From Chaetoceros tenuissimus (taxonomy: Eukaryota; Bacillariophyta; Thalassiosirophyceae; Chaetocerotales; Chaetocerotaceae), in the NCBI GenBank assembly GCA_021927905.1, contig BLLK01000027.1, positions 682,001-746,000 of the forward strand: a stretch of 64,000 bases of DNA. The letters run 5' to 3'. The position numbers were made by a program, and so were the translations under genes. Numbering within the stretch: the first letter of the stretch is position 1; each line of letters starts with the position of its first letter. Under the pieces are notes generated by a model, which saw nothing but the letters and a program-made list of their open reading frames with translations, searched no databases and was not told where the DNA came from. This document shows positions 32,402 through 41,580 of the stretch, one piece after another.

Positions 32402-32836
32402 CTCCAGAATAAATTAGTTGTAAAAGAGTTCTATTGGAAGAAATGTATTACTTGTTGACTTCTTTTGATTTCATTGAAGTGAGTACGGTAATGCGAACTA
32501 AAATTTTGGCGATGCATAATATTTTCTTCTGTCTGCAGGGGCACAGGATTAATCACGGGATACGACATATTTTCGAGAAAAGGGCTTAAGTATCAAACTT
32601 CTATGACACTAGACACGGCAAGAGTTGTTCATGAACCGAATATACAAGGTAATTTGTCGATACAAGAGCCCCTCTGGTCAATGGCACAGATTTTTCACGT
32701 TCAACGTCCGCATAAGACGAGCAACGTTCAAAACAAATTTGTTCTTTGCACAACTATTATCTTTGTTTCTTGTATTCTTGAAAGTAATTGGTTCTGCACA
32801 AGCCGATACCACTGCTGAAACTCAATCACAAGAAAG
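32402..32836. promoter_or_regulatory. Shared upstream region of PLAC8 genes A and B
   Basis: 435 bp between the divergent starts of two paralogues, so a common promoter region is likely. Two overlapping short plus-strand frames (32603-32858) lack any resemblance and are not called. No palindromic operator is obvious. Confidence 0.4.
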
Positions 32837-34635
32837 ATGCGCGTCCACCGTAATTTGAGCGTCGACACAAACGACAGATACAATCTATTCAATGATCCAA
32901 GTTCTTCGCAGTCTGTTTATGGTAGAAATGGAAAAGATGTACAGCATCAAAATGTTGGATATCAACCTCCACAGTCCCCAATCGTAAATGAAAAGCAAAG
33001 GGATGAACCCTCGGAAATGTTTCCAGATTATATTACAAATGACCGTGAGTTCTTAATCCTAGCTTCCAAAATCTTGGCTCAAGTTGGCGATGAGGACTCC
33101 AACTTAAACGAGCGCCAAAGATCGATTGCTACCACCTTAGCTCTTCCCAAACTGTTGACCCCTGCACAGATGCAGCAATTTTACGAATCTTTAGATCTTC
33201 GTATGAAATGTATACCAAAGCAAGCCATAGCAGGAGAGAGTCACCTTTGTGGTGTTATCAGAAGATGCTATGATGTTTTTGGAAGTGAAATGGAAGCTCT
33301 TTTAGAAATGAATAATGGTGCTGAGTTTCGTGGGGATGATGAGAGCAGCAGGCCTATGGATGTCAACGAATCAGTGTTTAGAACAAAAGAAAATGATACG
33401 CATCAGCAAGATCTTACTGATCATATTGTATGGGATTCAAATAATCTGAAGAAGAATTCAACGAGCATGACTAGCATGACGGATCCACTTCCCAGCCCCT
33501 ACGGAAGCGAGGGCGGGAGTGATGTGTATGATATGATCATTGATGCAATGGAGAAATCTCCAAAGAAAAGTGAGACAGTAATTCTGGGTGAAAAAGTTAC
33601 TGAAGATGAAAACGATGTAGATGACAAAAGTGTTGCTTCTGCATACGGATTGTTCCGAGAAAAGTCATTGTTGCGTCCTGAACTTCACAACCGAAAACTT
33701 GTGAGTGTACAGGCACCTGCTACACTTCCAGAGAACTTTATGTTTGAAGCTAGAATGGGTGATGAAGTATTCATGGTTCATGTTGTAAGTCAAGTGCATG
33801 TACAATCTTTATATCATTTTGCTACTACTGTATTTGCTAAACTATTTTTCTATTTTGAATAGCCAAAAGGGGGAGTCCGAAAGGGAGAAATTTTCAAGAG
33901 TCCAGTACTGTCCTTGGAATCTATGTCAGTTCTTGATCCTGCTGGGCGTACAAAGCGTCTAGTGGATATGAACTCGCCATCTCAACAATGGAGAGACAAT
34001 CTCTTCAACATTTTTGCCAACGGAATCTTGCATCCAATGGCACTTATGAGTATTTTTGCACCTCATAGTAAGTTCTTTTATTTGTATGTCCTCAAAATCT
34101 TTGTTGAAGAAAACATCTAACACTTTATTTTCTTGTAGTGGCTCTCGCGCAAATCATGACTAGAATGCACCTAGATGAAAGAGCTACTAGAACGACATCT
34201 ATGCGATCAAGAGTGAACTTTAATTTTGTCAGAGCAGTACCAGTAGCTCTGACTCTCTTGAATGGTATATTTTTCTTTCTAGTTTATAGAGCTTACACTC
34301 TTGATATTGAAAGCCAATTTCTTATCTTTCTGTACAGCTCAATTCCTGTCATGGTTGCAGATTTATGTTTCTATGCATATTTTATCATGATCACAAGCAG
34401 AACCCGTCGTATCTTGAGAGAGGAATATAACATCAATGAGTATTTCTGCCTAGGTTTCAATGATGAAATAATTTCATTTTTCTTTACTCCTTTTGTGATT
34501 GCCCAAATGGGAAGGCATACCGCAGATTATGAAACATACATTGGGACCTTCTGTACAAAAACTGGTTTATCTGATCACATAGAGGTGAAGCTACCTACAG
34601 ATGAGATGGCAGTTTTACCAGGATCCATGGCTTGA
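32837..34635 (+). CDS. PLAC8-family membrane protein B with N-terminal module
   Basis: Three exons, 32837-33784, 33863-34067 and 34139-34635, giving 549 residues. The N-terminal module is at ~68-155 (D-R-E-F-L-I-L-A-S-K-I-L-A-Q-V, L-L-T-P-A-Q-M-Q-Q-F-Y). Then come A-T-L-P-E-N-F-M-F-E-A and, across intron 1, V-P-K-G-G-V-R-K-G-E-I-F-K-S-P. The PLAC8 core is W-R-D-N-L-F-N-I-F-A-N-G-I-L-H-P and I-F-A-P-H-M-A-L-A-Q-I-M-T-R, without the usual Cys residues. Two membrane helices follow, then Q-M-G-R-H-T-A-D-Y-E-T-Y and C-T-K-T-G-L. Intron 2 falls between A-P-H and A-L-A-Q in phase 1, the same place as in genes A and C. Loss of the PLAC8 cysteines argues against metal binding by them in this copy. Confidence 0.87.
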
Positions 34636-35012
34636 GAAAAAGCTTTTACTGCAATTACGTAAACTATGTTCTACCTCTAAAGTAATCTTATTGTCTCCAT
34701 GTTTCATAAAAGTTGGGAGTAAATATTTTTGCCATAACTTTTATAACTCAAATTTAGAATTGTGGGGCTTATGTAAAATTGTTCGAACTGGAGTAAGTAC
34801 GTACATATTGTATTGCTCAGTCGTATATATTAGCGAGTCTTGCAGAATGGAAAATGTCAACAATCTAATTTTTTCAAAGAATCGGCGATAGACTTTCTTC
34901 GTCCTTCAACCTTTCAAACTTCCTATCTTATTACGCATTTGATCTGAATGAAATCCCTTTGATATGACATATGAAAACATTATTATTAGATCATCTCCTC
35001 CAGCAACAAAAA
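34636..35012. other. Intergenic, no gene seen
   Basis: 377 bp between PLAC8 gene B and the module-only gene on the same strand. AT-rich, with no recognisable site. The ATG at 34971 is in frame with the downstream gene and would add 14 residues. Confidence 0.4.
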
Positions 35013-36083
35013 ATGAATAGGAACAATATCTACAATGGTGGATATGGAAATCAGCGAATTTCATTCGCACAGAGAGTTCCATCTCCATCGTCTATCTATG
35101 CAAAATCTGATTTTCGGACTGCACCTTCAAGTTCACCAGAAGGCCATAATGGTAAAAGAGTTGCTTTTCGAGAAAGAAATAATGTCTATATATACGGCAC
35201 AGACCTCAAACATGATGACGAAGCCTTCATGAGGGCTGCGAGAAGATTCATGGACTCACTCACCTGCTCCAAAGAAAACAGAAACGAAGGATGGTTCTCT
35301 TCATTGTTCCCAAAGGGCAAAGATTCATACGAAGATGAAGGAATGAATCCACAAGAAGTAAAAGGTTTTAGAGATGCTTTTGAGTATAGATTGAGGAACC
35401 TACCGGAGGTACGGGCTGGTAAACAATATGAAAAGACAGATGCTGTTGTAAGAGAGCTTGTATCAGTGTTGCAAGAAGTGAATTTGCCAAGCTATAACCA
35501 AAGTGTAAGGATGAATGTGGATTACGATCAACCCGCATATGACCAGAACAGAAGGCACGATTTATTGTCTCATTCTTTGCACCACACATATACACGCAAT
35601 GATGTAAGACATCTAGTACGTGAGATGAGGAATAGACTTTCAGAAAACGACTCGATAGATTCCATCATGAGAGAAATTAAATGGTTGGAGAACTTAGCTT
35701 TAAATAGCAACAATAGAGATGACAAAATCTTATGCGAAAGAGAAATCAACTCACTTGAAACCTTATTAGAATCTCTAGGTGTATTAAGGACTACGAAGCA
35801 TAGCATTCCAATCGCATCTCAAACCTCTGATGAAATTGGTAATGTAAGGGACCTATCTTATCACATGAAGAAACGATTGGCAGAAGACAACTCCATAGAA
35901 TCAATCATGAGAGAATTGGAATATCTTCAAGAGGTAGAAAGTAGTACTACACGCAGAGATATCCAAGCCTTTTGCATCAGTGAGGCTAAGAATCTAGAAT
36001 CAGCATTAGAATCCTACGGAATTGTGAAAGGAAATCAAATTAACAGTCACTTTCAGGGGGGTATGAATATATTCAAAAGATAG
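35013..36083 (+). CDS. PLAC8-cluster relative: N-terminal module plus two 80-residue-period helical repeats, no membrane part
   Basis: Single exon, 356 residues from ATG 35013; ATG 34971 is possible, but 35013 has the better A at -3. Residues ~68-160 match the module of the PLAC8 neighbours: D-E-A-F-M-R-A-A-R-R-F-M-D-S-L, then M-N-P-Q-E-V-K-G-F-R-D-A-F and V-V-R-E-L-V-S-V-L-Q-E-V. Two copies of a helical unit follow at ~197-256 and ~277-336 with S-I-D-S-I-M-R-E-I-K-W-L-E and S-I-E-S-I-M-R-E-L-E-Y-L-Q as landmarks, each ending L-E-S-L-G or L-E-S-Y-G. There is no membrane helix and no PLAC8 region. A soluble partner or regulator of the PLAC8 proteins is a reasonable inference. Not recognised as any known family. 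Confidence 0.75.
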   Translation: MNRNNIYNGGYGNQRISFAQRVPSPSSIYAKSDFRTAPSSSPEGHNGKRVAFRERNNVYIYGTDLKHDDEAFMRAARRFMDSLTCSKENRNEGWFSSLFPKGKDSYEDEGMNPQEVKGFRDAFEYRLRNLPEVRAGKQYEKTDAVVRELVSVLQEVNLPSYNQSVRMNVDYDQPAYDQNRRHDLLSHSLHHTYTRNDVRHLVREMRNRLSENDSIDSIMREIKWLENLALNSNNRDDKILCEREINSLETLLESLGVLRTTKHSIPIASQTSDEIGNVRDLSYHMKKRLAEDNSIESIMRELEYLQEVESSTTRRDIQAFCISEAKNLESALESYGIVKGNQINSHFQGGMNIFKR

Positions 36084-36416
36084 TTAGAGAATCTTTGAAG
36101 GGGTATTGATAATCTTAAGTAAATAATAGTAGGTATTTTGAACTTGCTAGGTATGTATTTTTCATTGAAAATCACAGGCAATTCAAAATTCGAACATTTT
36201 TCATGATTGGTATGACCACCAAAATCGGACGACGGACAGATGGAGGAGGATCGAGAGACGACAAGAATCGACACTCATCACTCATTTCTCGTCTGCACTG
36301 CTGCTAGCTGCTAGCTGCAAAATAAATGTGAACAACATGTGTTTTAATACCAGACCTATTAGAAAATTAAGAGACCTATTAGAAAGTTAAGAACAATCAT
36401 TTGGAAAAATCAGAAA
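36084..36416. other. Intergenic, no gene seen
   Basis: 333 bp before ATP23. It contains a direct repeat of AGACCTATTAGAAA (36352-36365 and 36371-36384) just upstream of the ATP23 start and a GCTGCTAGCTGCTAGCTGC stretch near 36300-36318. Confidence 0.4.
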
Positions 36417-37229
36417 ATGGACGAATCAAAGGCATTCCCTTTCTTTCTTTCATCCCCTTCTGATGGCAATACTCAAACCGAGCAAGAGAGGAAAGAGGAG
36501 CAGAAGAAATACAAAGAATCATGCGACAAGTATATTTTATCAGGTCTCAATAGAAATGTTACAATTGAATTTCTCATGGAGAAGCTTATTGGGATGGGTT
36601 GCGAACCTCCCAAAGGATTCATGAAATGCATAGACTGTGGAGACAAAAAGGCCGGAGCAGGCTTTGGTGTAGTGGAGGAGACAGTCTTACCACCATCTAC
36701 TTCTGTCGATAAAGACAGTATTAGTATGGAGAAATTCAAGAGGGAAGCAAAAGATAGAAAGAAAAGACAGTGTCAAAATGAAGCAACACTACAAGATCTT
36801 CAAAAACAAATCAAAGCACAAAATGAAGGTAAAGTAAATCTCCGGCTTCTACCAGAAATTTTCCTTTGTCAACAGCACCTGGTGAATGAAGACCATGCCC
36901 ACCAATCAATTGTTCATGAATTAATTCACGCAATTGATCTTTGTCGTAGTAAAATGGATCCAATCAACAATTGTATACATATGGCTTGCACTGAGATTAG
37001 AGCAGAAAATTTGAGTGGAGAATGCGGCGCTGTTCGAGAAATGATTAACGGGAGGACATCACTTCAAGGCTTTCGTGGACATGGTGCTGAATGTGTAAAG
37101 CGGAGAGCAGTATTATCTGTTGAAGCTAACCCTAATTGTACAGAAAAGGCAAAGGACTATGTTGATGCAGCCTTTGAAAGATGCTTTAAAGATACTTTTC
37201 CATTTGACAGACATCCCAACTTGAGATGA
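36417..37229 (+). CDS. ATP23: ATP23-type mitochondrial inner-membrane metalloprotease
   Basis: Single exon, 270 residues. The zinc-protease motif H-E-L-I-H is at residues 167-171 within I-V-H-E-L-I-H-A-I-D. The surrounding family blocks are M-K-C-I-D-C-G, I-F-L-C-Q-Q-H-L, H-M-A-C-T-E-I-R-A-E-N-L-S-G-E-C and C-V-K-R-R-A-V-L-S-V. Conserved Cys pairs match Atp23, which is imported through the twin-Cys MIA route into the intermembrane space. In yeast it processes the Atp6 precursor and helps assemble the ATP synthase Fo. The active-site residues are present and length is normal (yeast 227, human 246). A Lys/Glu-rich insertion at ~98-140 is longer than in relatives. Confidence 0.93.
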   Translation: MDESKAFPFFLSSPSDGNTQTEQERKEEQKKYKESCDKYILSGLNRNVTIEFLMEKLIGMGCEPPKGFMKCIDCGDKKAGAGFGVVEETVLPPSTSVDKDSISMEKFKREAKDRKKRQCQNEATLQDLQKQIKAQNEGKVNLRLLPEIFLCQQHLVNEDHAHQSIVHELIHAIDLCRSKMDPINNCIHMACTEIRAENLSGECGAVREMINGRTSLQGFRGHGAECVKRRAVLSVEANPNCTEKAKDYVDAAFERCFKDTFPFDRHPNLR

Positions 37230-37590
37230 AAATAATTCTTTGTGAAACTAAATGGACTTTTTTTGATGAATTTTTCTTTTATTTTCATTTCTATCAAAGG
37301 ATTTGTTGTTGTTGTAAATAATTATCTGAAAAGGCCATCATTTTAAAAGGCATGATAATAATATAACAAGACGCAAATACAATGACGTCCGGAGGAGTAG
37401 ATCGAACAGGATTAAAACCTATTTTGAGAGATGAATGAAAAGTGGTGTACAAAAAACATGAACGAGAGACGAGAGATGGGAGATGTGGAAGGAAAGTAAA
37501 TGGTATTCAAATCGTTAGTTACTATACATATATCAGATACTTTTAGTGGTTATTGAGAGACTAGATCATCGACAGTATATTGCTAAGAAA
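37230..37590. other. Intergenic, no gene seen
   Basis: 361 bp between ATP23 and a secreted-protein gene on the same strand. It carries a GAACGAGAGACGAGAGATGG purine-rich repeat near 37460 and a TGACGTCC half-CRE at 37383. No gene. Confidence 0.35.
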
Positions 37591-38682
37591 ATGAATGCAC
37601 GTTCTGCTTTTTTGGTATTTATGCTTTTGTATTTGAATCAATCGACAAAGGCTGTCACAAATGCACCATATCATATAAGTAACTTCGTCAAAAGACCCAT
37701 CGCTTTTCAAATAAAGAAATTATCATGTCTCAAACAATCTCTCCGAGACAAATGCGGCAGCGAGAGCAAAAGCAAATACCTATGTTCTTTCTTGATGAAT
37801 CCTCTCCACAAGTTTGAACGGGAAGAAGAGGCATGTTTAGGAACATGGACCGAAGTAGATGAAATTGAATTCACAAATGAAGATGAAATTGAAGAAGAAG
37901 TTGCTGATGATAAATATGACAACGGTCAAGACGAATTCATTTATGAGATAGATTATGAAAACTACGTAAGCGAAAAAAAGAAAACGCACACGTCAAAGGC
38001 ACTCCACAAAATAAAAGAACATCCATTACGGACTGATGAATGGTTAGTCCAAGTCAAATTTAGAAAGGAATCAGAATTATTTCCATCGCTACCAAGAAAG
38101 TTTTTTAGAAAGGACAACAATAGGGATGATAAAACTCGGACTATACAACAAATATTCAAGTTTTCGGACAATGGTTACGTGATCCTAGTTGAAGATCCTA
38201 ATGATGGTAGTGAACGCGATGCTCAAATTGAAAACTATAAAGAGAAGAGAAGCATTTTTAATTGCAATCCTAGATATCTATTCAAAAACTACAACGACAG
38301 CAGGAGTGAAGAAATAAAAGAAAAAAAGAGCAAGAGGGTGACAAAAGTAGGAACATGGAAAATGAATACAAACGGTGTTTCGTTTTCAATACCAGTGCGA
38401 GTGCAAATGTTGGAAGACTCCTTTACTCCAAAATTGCAAACGAAAACGCAAACAGTGTATCTTCATTACCATGCGGATGTTCATCTTTCAAAGTTCCAAG
38501 ATCAACCACGGATGTTCAGAGGGGTTATTACAAGGGATAGATTACATGGACACTCTTCTCTACATCGGAAGGATCTTTTTAGACCCGTCGTTGGTCAATT
38601 TTGTGCAAAAGGAATAGGTATGGATAGTTTAGATACATCTTACAAATCTAGAGGGGTTGGCCTAAAACCAGGTAATGCGTAA
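37591..38682 (+). CDS. Unknown protein with signal peptide
   Basis: Single exon, 363 residues from ATG 37591; an upstream GTG frame start was rejected. Residues 1-21 form a signal peptide (S-A-F-L-V-F-M-L-L-Y-L-N ... T-K-A). An acidic Glu/Asp stretch lies at ~90-125. The C-terminal 180 residues look globular, with L-R-T-D-E-W-L-V-Q-V-K-F-R, I-F-K-F-S-D-N-G-Y-V-I-L-V-E-D, V-G-T-W-K-M-N-T-N-G-V-S-F-S-I and F-R-G-V-I-T-R-D-R, ending V-V-G-Q-F-C-A-K-G-I-G. The pattern of alternating strands ending in G-T-W and G-x-F suggests a beta-barrel of lipocalin-like kind, but this is a guess. No plastid Phe is at the cleavage site, so it may be ER/secreted or plastid. Not recognised. Confidence 0.65.
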   Translation: MNARSAFLVFMLLYLNQSTKAVTNAPYHISNFVKRPIAFQIKKLSCLKQSLRDKCGSESKSKYLCSFLMNPLHKFEREEEACLGTWTEVDEIEFTNEDEIEEEVADDKYDNGQDEFIYEIDYENYVSEKKKTHTSKALHKIKEHPLRTDEWLVQVKFRKESELFPSLPRKFFRKDNNRDDKTRTIQQIFKFSDNGYVILVEDPNDGSERDAQIENYKEKRSIFNCNPRYLFKNYNDSRSEEIKEKKSKRVTKVGTWKMNTNGVSFSIPVRVQMLEDSFTPKLQTKTQTVYLHYHADVHLSKFQDQPRMFRGVITRDRLHGHSSLHRKDLFRPVVGQFCAKGIGMDSLDTSYKSRGVGLKPGNA

Positions 38683-39018
38683 ATAAATAAACAATGAGCG
38701 TCGTCAAGTCGAGTAAGTCACTCCGTCCATTGATAGAGGAACTAGCCCCCCCCCAAGAAAGGGGGAATTTCCAATTCTTTCCGCGATAAGAGAAAAGTCA
38801 AATAGCTTATTTTCTTAAGAATTTAGTAAGATATCTTCATTACTTAGCTAAATAAATCATGAACAAGATCTAAACGGAAGTTAAAATGACAAATTCCATC
38901 CGTTGAAGCTAACCTCACATTTTATCTCTTTGCTTCTTCATAATATTACTGTTCATCCTCATAAAGAACTCATTGTACGAGTATTGAACTAGTGATATCA
39001 CTTGAAATATAAATAAGC
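38683..39018. other. Intergenic with poly-C hairpin
   Basis: 336 bp. A run of nine C (38746-38754) is followed seven bases later by GGGGG (38761-38765), which can pair into a hairpin. It could be a polymerase-slippage spot or part of the 3' untranslated region of the upstream gene. No gene. Confidence 0.4.
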
Positions 39019-41235
39019 ATGGATTACGGTTACTATGAGCAGGATCGAGGAGATGAAGTAGTAGTTCATCTTGACTACAACGATCCTGAACCTAGCCTGT
39101 TTCAACAGTCTCGTGTTCATGATCGTCCGATGCTTCCAAAAGAATACACTCCATCCGTGAGAACATCAAACAAGAGGTTTTCTCGTCGTCAACATATCGA
39201 GAGTGATATGTATAATAGAATGGATGAATATGATGATCGTAGAGATGATGATATGTACGGGAGAATGACTGAAGAGTACAACATTCAAGAAGATCTGAAT
39301 GGAGGAAACTCATCCAGAAGAAGTGTGAATAGCAGTGGAAGTTCAGGATACAGACACCAAGTCAATCTAGAGAATAGACAAGCTGGAAGTGAAAGAACTG
39401 TTGTCAGCCGCTTATCTACCTCTAGCGACAGACCGAAAAATAATAAATCAGCATCAAAGATGGATCTAACTAGACCAGATGCAGACTCATCCTTTGAGCT
39501 CTTTGGCACTCTCTTGGTGCAACACCTTGAACCAAAAGTTGAAGATGGTCAATATACTCTTGAGAAAGGAGACATTGCATACTTTGATGCAATCATTCCA
39601 GAATCACTTAGACTACCTTTTGTAGAGGCTGTGAGAATCCGAAACCAAAGATTACCGAAGGACCCAGTAGATGGGGAATCAGCACTGGATCAAATAACAA
39701 GACAATGTGCTGCTCTCGGACTGGGCCAGAAACGAGAAAACAACTTTCTTCTTCAGGGTGGCGAAAAGATTGACGACAAAACAATTATTAGAGTAAGTAG
39801 TCCAATCATTTCTCTCAATCTTGGAAGTCTTGACTTTTACTAATCAGATCTTTTTTTCAAATAGATTACTGGAAGTGTTTCTGATGAGGAAGTACAGGAG
39901 ATTGAGGATGAAAATGTACAATTCTCGAGAGGATCCAAGGATGAGAGACAGTCTGAAAAAATATTGACCGAGGAAGATGCATTGAAGAAAGTGGAAGAGG
40001 CTTACCAGGGAAGAGAAAACTCTATGAAGGAGTTTAGACAGGAATCAGTACAGATTGATGCTGCAACTATCGATAGCAAATCCGTTCACTCAAATAAAAA
40101 TGATGACAACGAAGTTCTTGACGAAAGCAAATGCTTAAAGAAAGAGGACATGGTGAATGATGTGATACAAGAAGATGCTTCGTTTCACGAGCCTGTTTTT
40201 GATCTATCTGCGAAGGAAAAGGCAGATAAAATGGCAAAAGAAGTCTCAAAGAGGAAACGCAACAAATCCATGAAAAACTTTACTTCAGCGATCTCAGTAA
40301 ACACATCACCATCTAATCTTGACATGACTGTTGCTGCTTTTGAACATGAGTGGAGAGATGGAATTACTAACATTTTTGCGCACGGAGTTTGCCATCCTAT
40401 GCTTTTCCTATCATTCGTTGCACCCATTTGTAAGTAAACTTTCTTGAGAAGCTGATTAGAGATTTCAACAAGTGCCTTATCCTAACCATTTTTTTCCGAA
40501 ACAGTTGCTCTTGGACAAGTTATGACAAGATTGAATCTTAATTGGGTAGGTGCCCCTTCGAATGAAGCTGGAACAAAGAGAATATTTAGAAATCTGGGAA
40601 CACTTGTCACATGTTGGGCATCCACAAACGTTGGAGCTGTAGTTGCATGGATTTACTTCAGAGACTTTGTTCTATTATATGACGAGGCTGTTGTGTTCTT
40701 CGTCATTCTGGTGAACATGCTCTTTTATGGTTTCTGTGCCTTTGCAACAGGAAACACACGAGCTTATTTACGAGACATTTACAATATCCGTGATTCATCT
40801 GGTTCAGATTACCTTCTATCTGCGATGTACATGCCATTTGTAATTGCTCAGATGGGCCGTCACACTGCAGACTACAATTCTCTTCAGGGTCGTCTATGCA
40901 GTGCTTCTGGATTAGCAGCTGGTACAGACTACTCTTTTATCACAAACATGCATAGTTTTGGAACCAACTACAGGTCCTTCAATGATGATGGTGACTCTTT
41001 TGCCATTAGTCGAAAAAGTAGAGGTACAAGGAAATCGACCAGATCAACAAAGTCAAAGAAGAGTATGAGATCAGTTCATTCTTCTGGAAAATCTAGAAGA
41101 TCAACCAGACCTCAAAGAAGTGTGGTCAGCAGAGACGCAAGCGCAAGTGTAGACGACGAGTCAACCATTTACTCAGATGGTGGAACATCTTACACTGGTT
41201 CCGAGTACTCTGAATCAGCAAGTTCGATGGTGTAA
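39019..41235 (+). CDS. PLAC8-family membrane protein C with N-terminal module and Ser/Arg/Lys tail
   Basis: Three exons, 39019-39792, 39865-40429 and 40505-41235, giving 689 residues. After a ~150-residue polar head (Asp/Arg/Ser) the shared module is at ~157-235 (S-S-F-E-L-F-G-T-L-L-V-Q-H-L, I-P-E-S-L-R-L-P-F-V-E-A). The P-K-G-G-V block of genes A and B is missing; instead an acidic, Lys-rich spacer follows. The PLAC8 core is W-R-D-G-I-T-N-I-F-A-H-G-V-C-H-P then F-V-A-P-I-F-A-L-G-Q-V-M-T-R-L, with two membrane helices and Q-M-G-R-H-T-A-D-Y-N. A C-terminal tail of ~95 residues repeats S-R-K-S and T-R-S-T-K-S-K-K motifs and would be cytosolic and phosphorylatable. Intron 2 is in the same phase-1 place as in A and B. 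Confidence 0.87.
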
Positions 41236-41580
41236 TTTTTTAATGTTAACAAAATATATGGTACTGCATTCCTTTTCCTTTTCTTCTATCCATACAAATA
41301 TTTTTCTAATCCAACACACTACAATGAGTGAATTAATCCACTGTAAAACTACGACGCATATGATGATTTGTCATTGTTTTAGAAGAAGATTTGAAACCAT
41401 TCCTTAGCTAGACAGAATAGCTACGTATATATTATAAATTTCGGACTTTTTAAGGTCATTGAGAGAGACACAGAGAGTCATTCTTTTGATTTCTTTATCT
41501 TTTATTTGCAGGTTGCTTCATTATTCTCCTAATTCATAAACTCAACAGTTTCTGGACTTATCACTTCTGTTTACTTTTCC
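41236..41580. other. Intergenic, no gene seen
   Basis: 345 bp between PLAC8 gene C and the sulfotransferase-like gene on the same strand. AT-rich, with GAGAGAGACACAGAGAG at 41461-41477. No gene. Confidence 0.35.

Noticed and set aside
38746-38765. Poly-C/poly-G hairpin as a terminator
   Set aside because: Eukaryotic genes here need no such terminator; treated only as a local sequence oddity.
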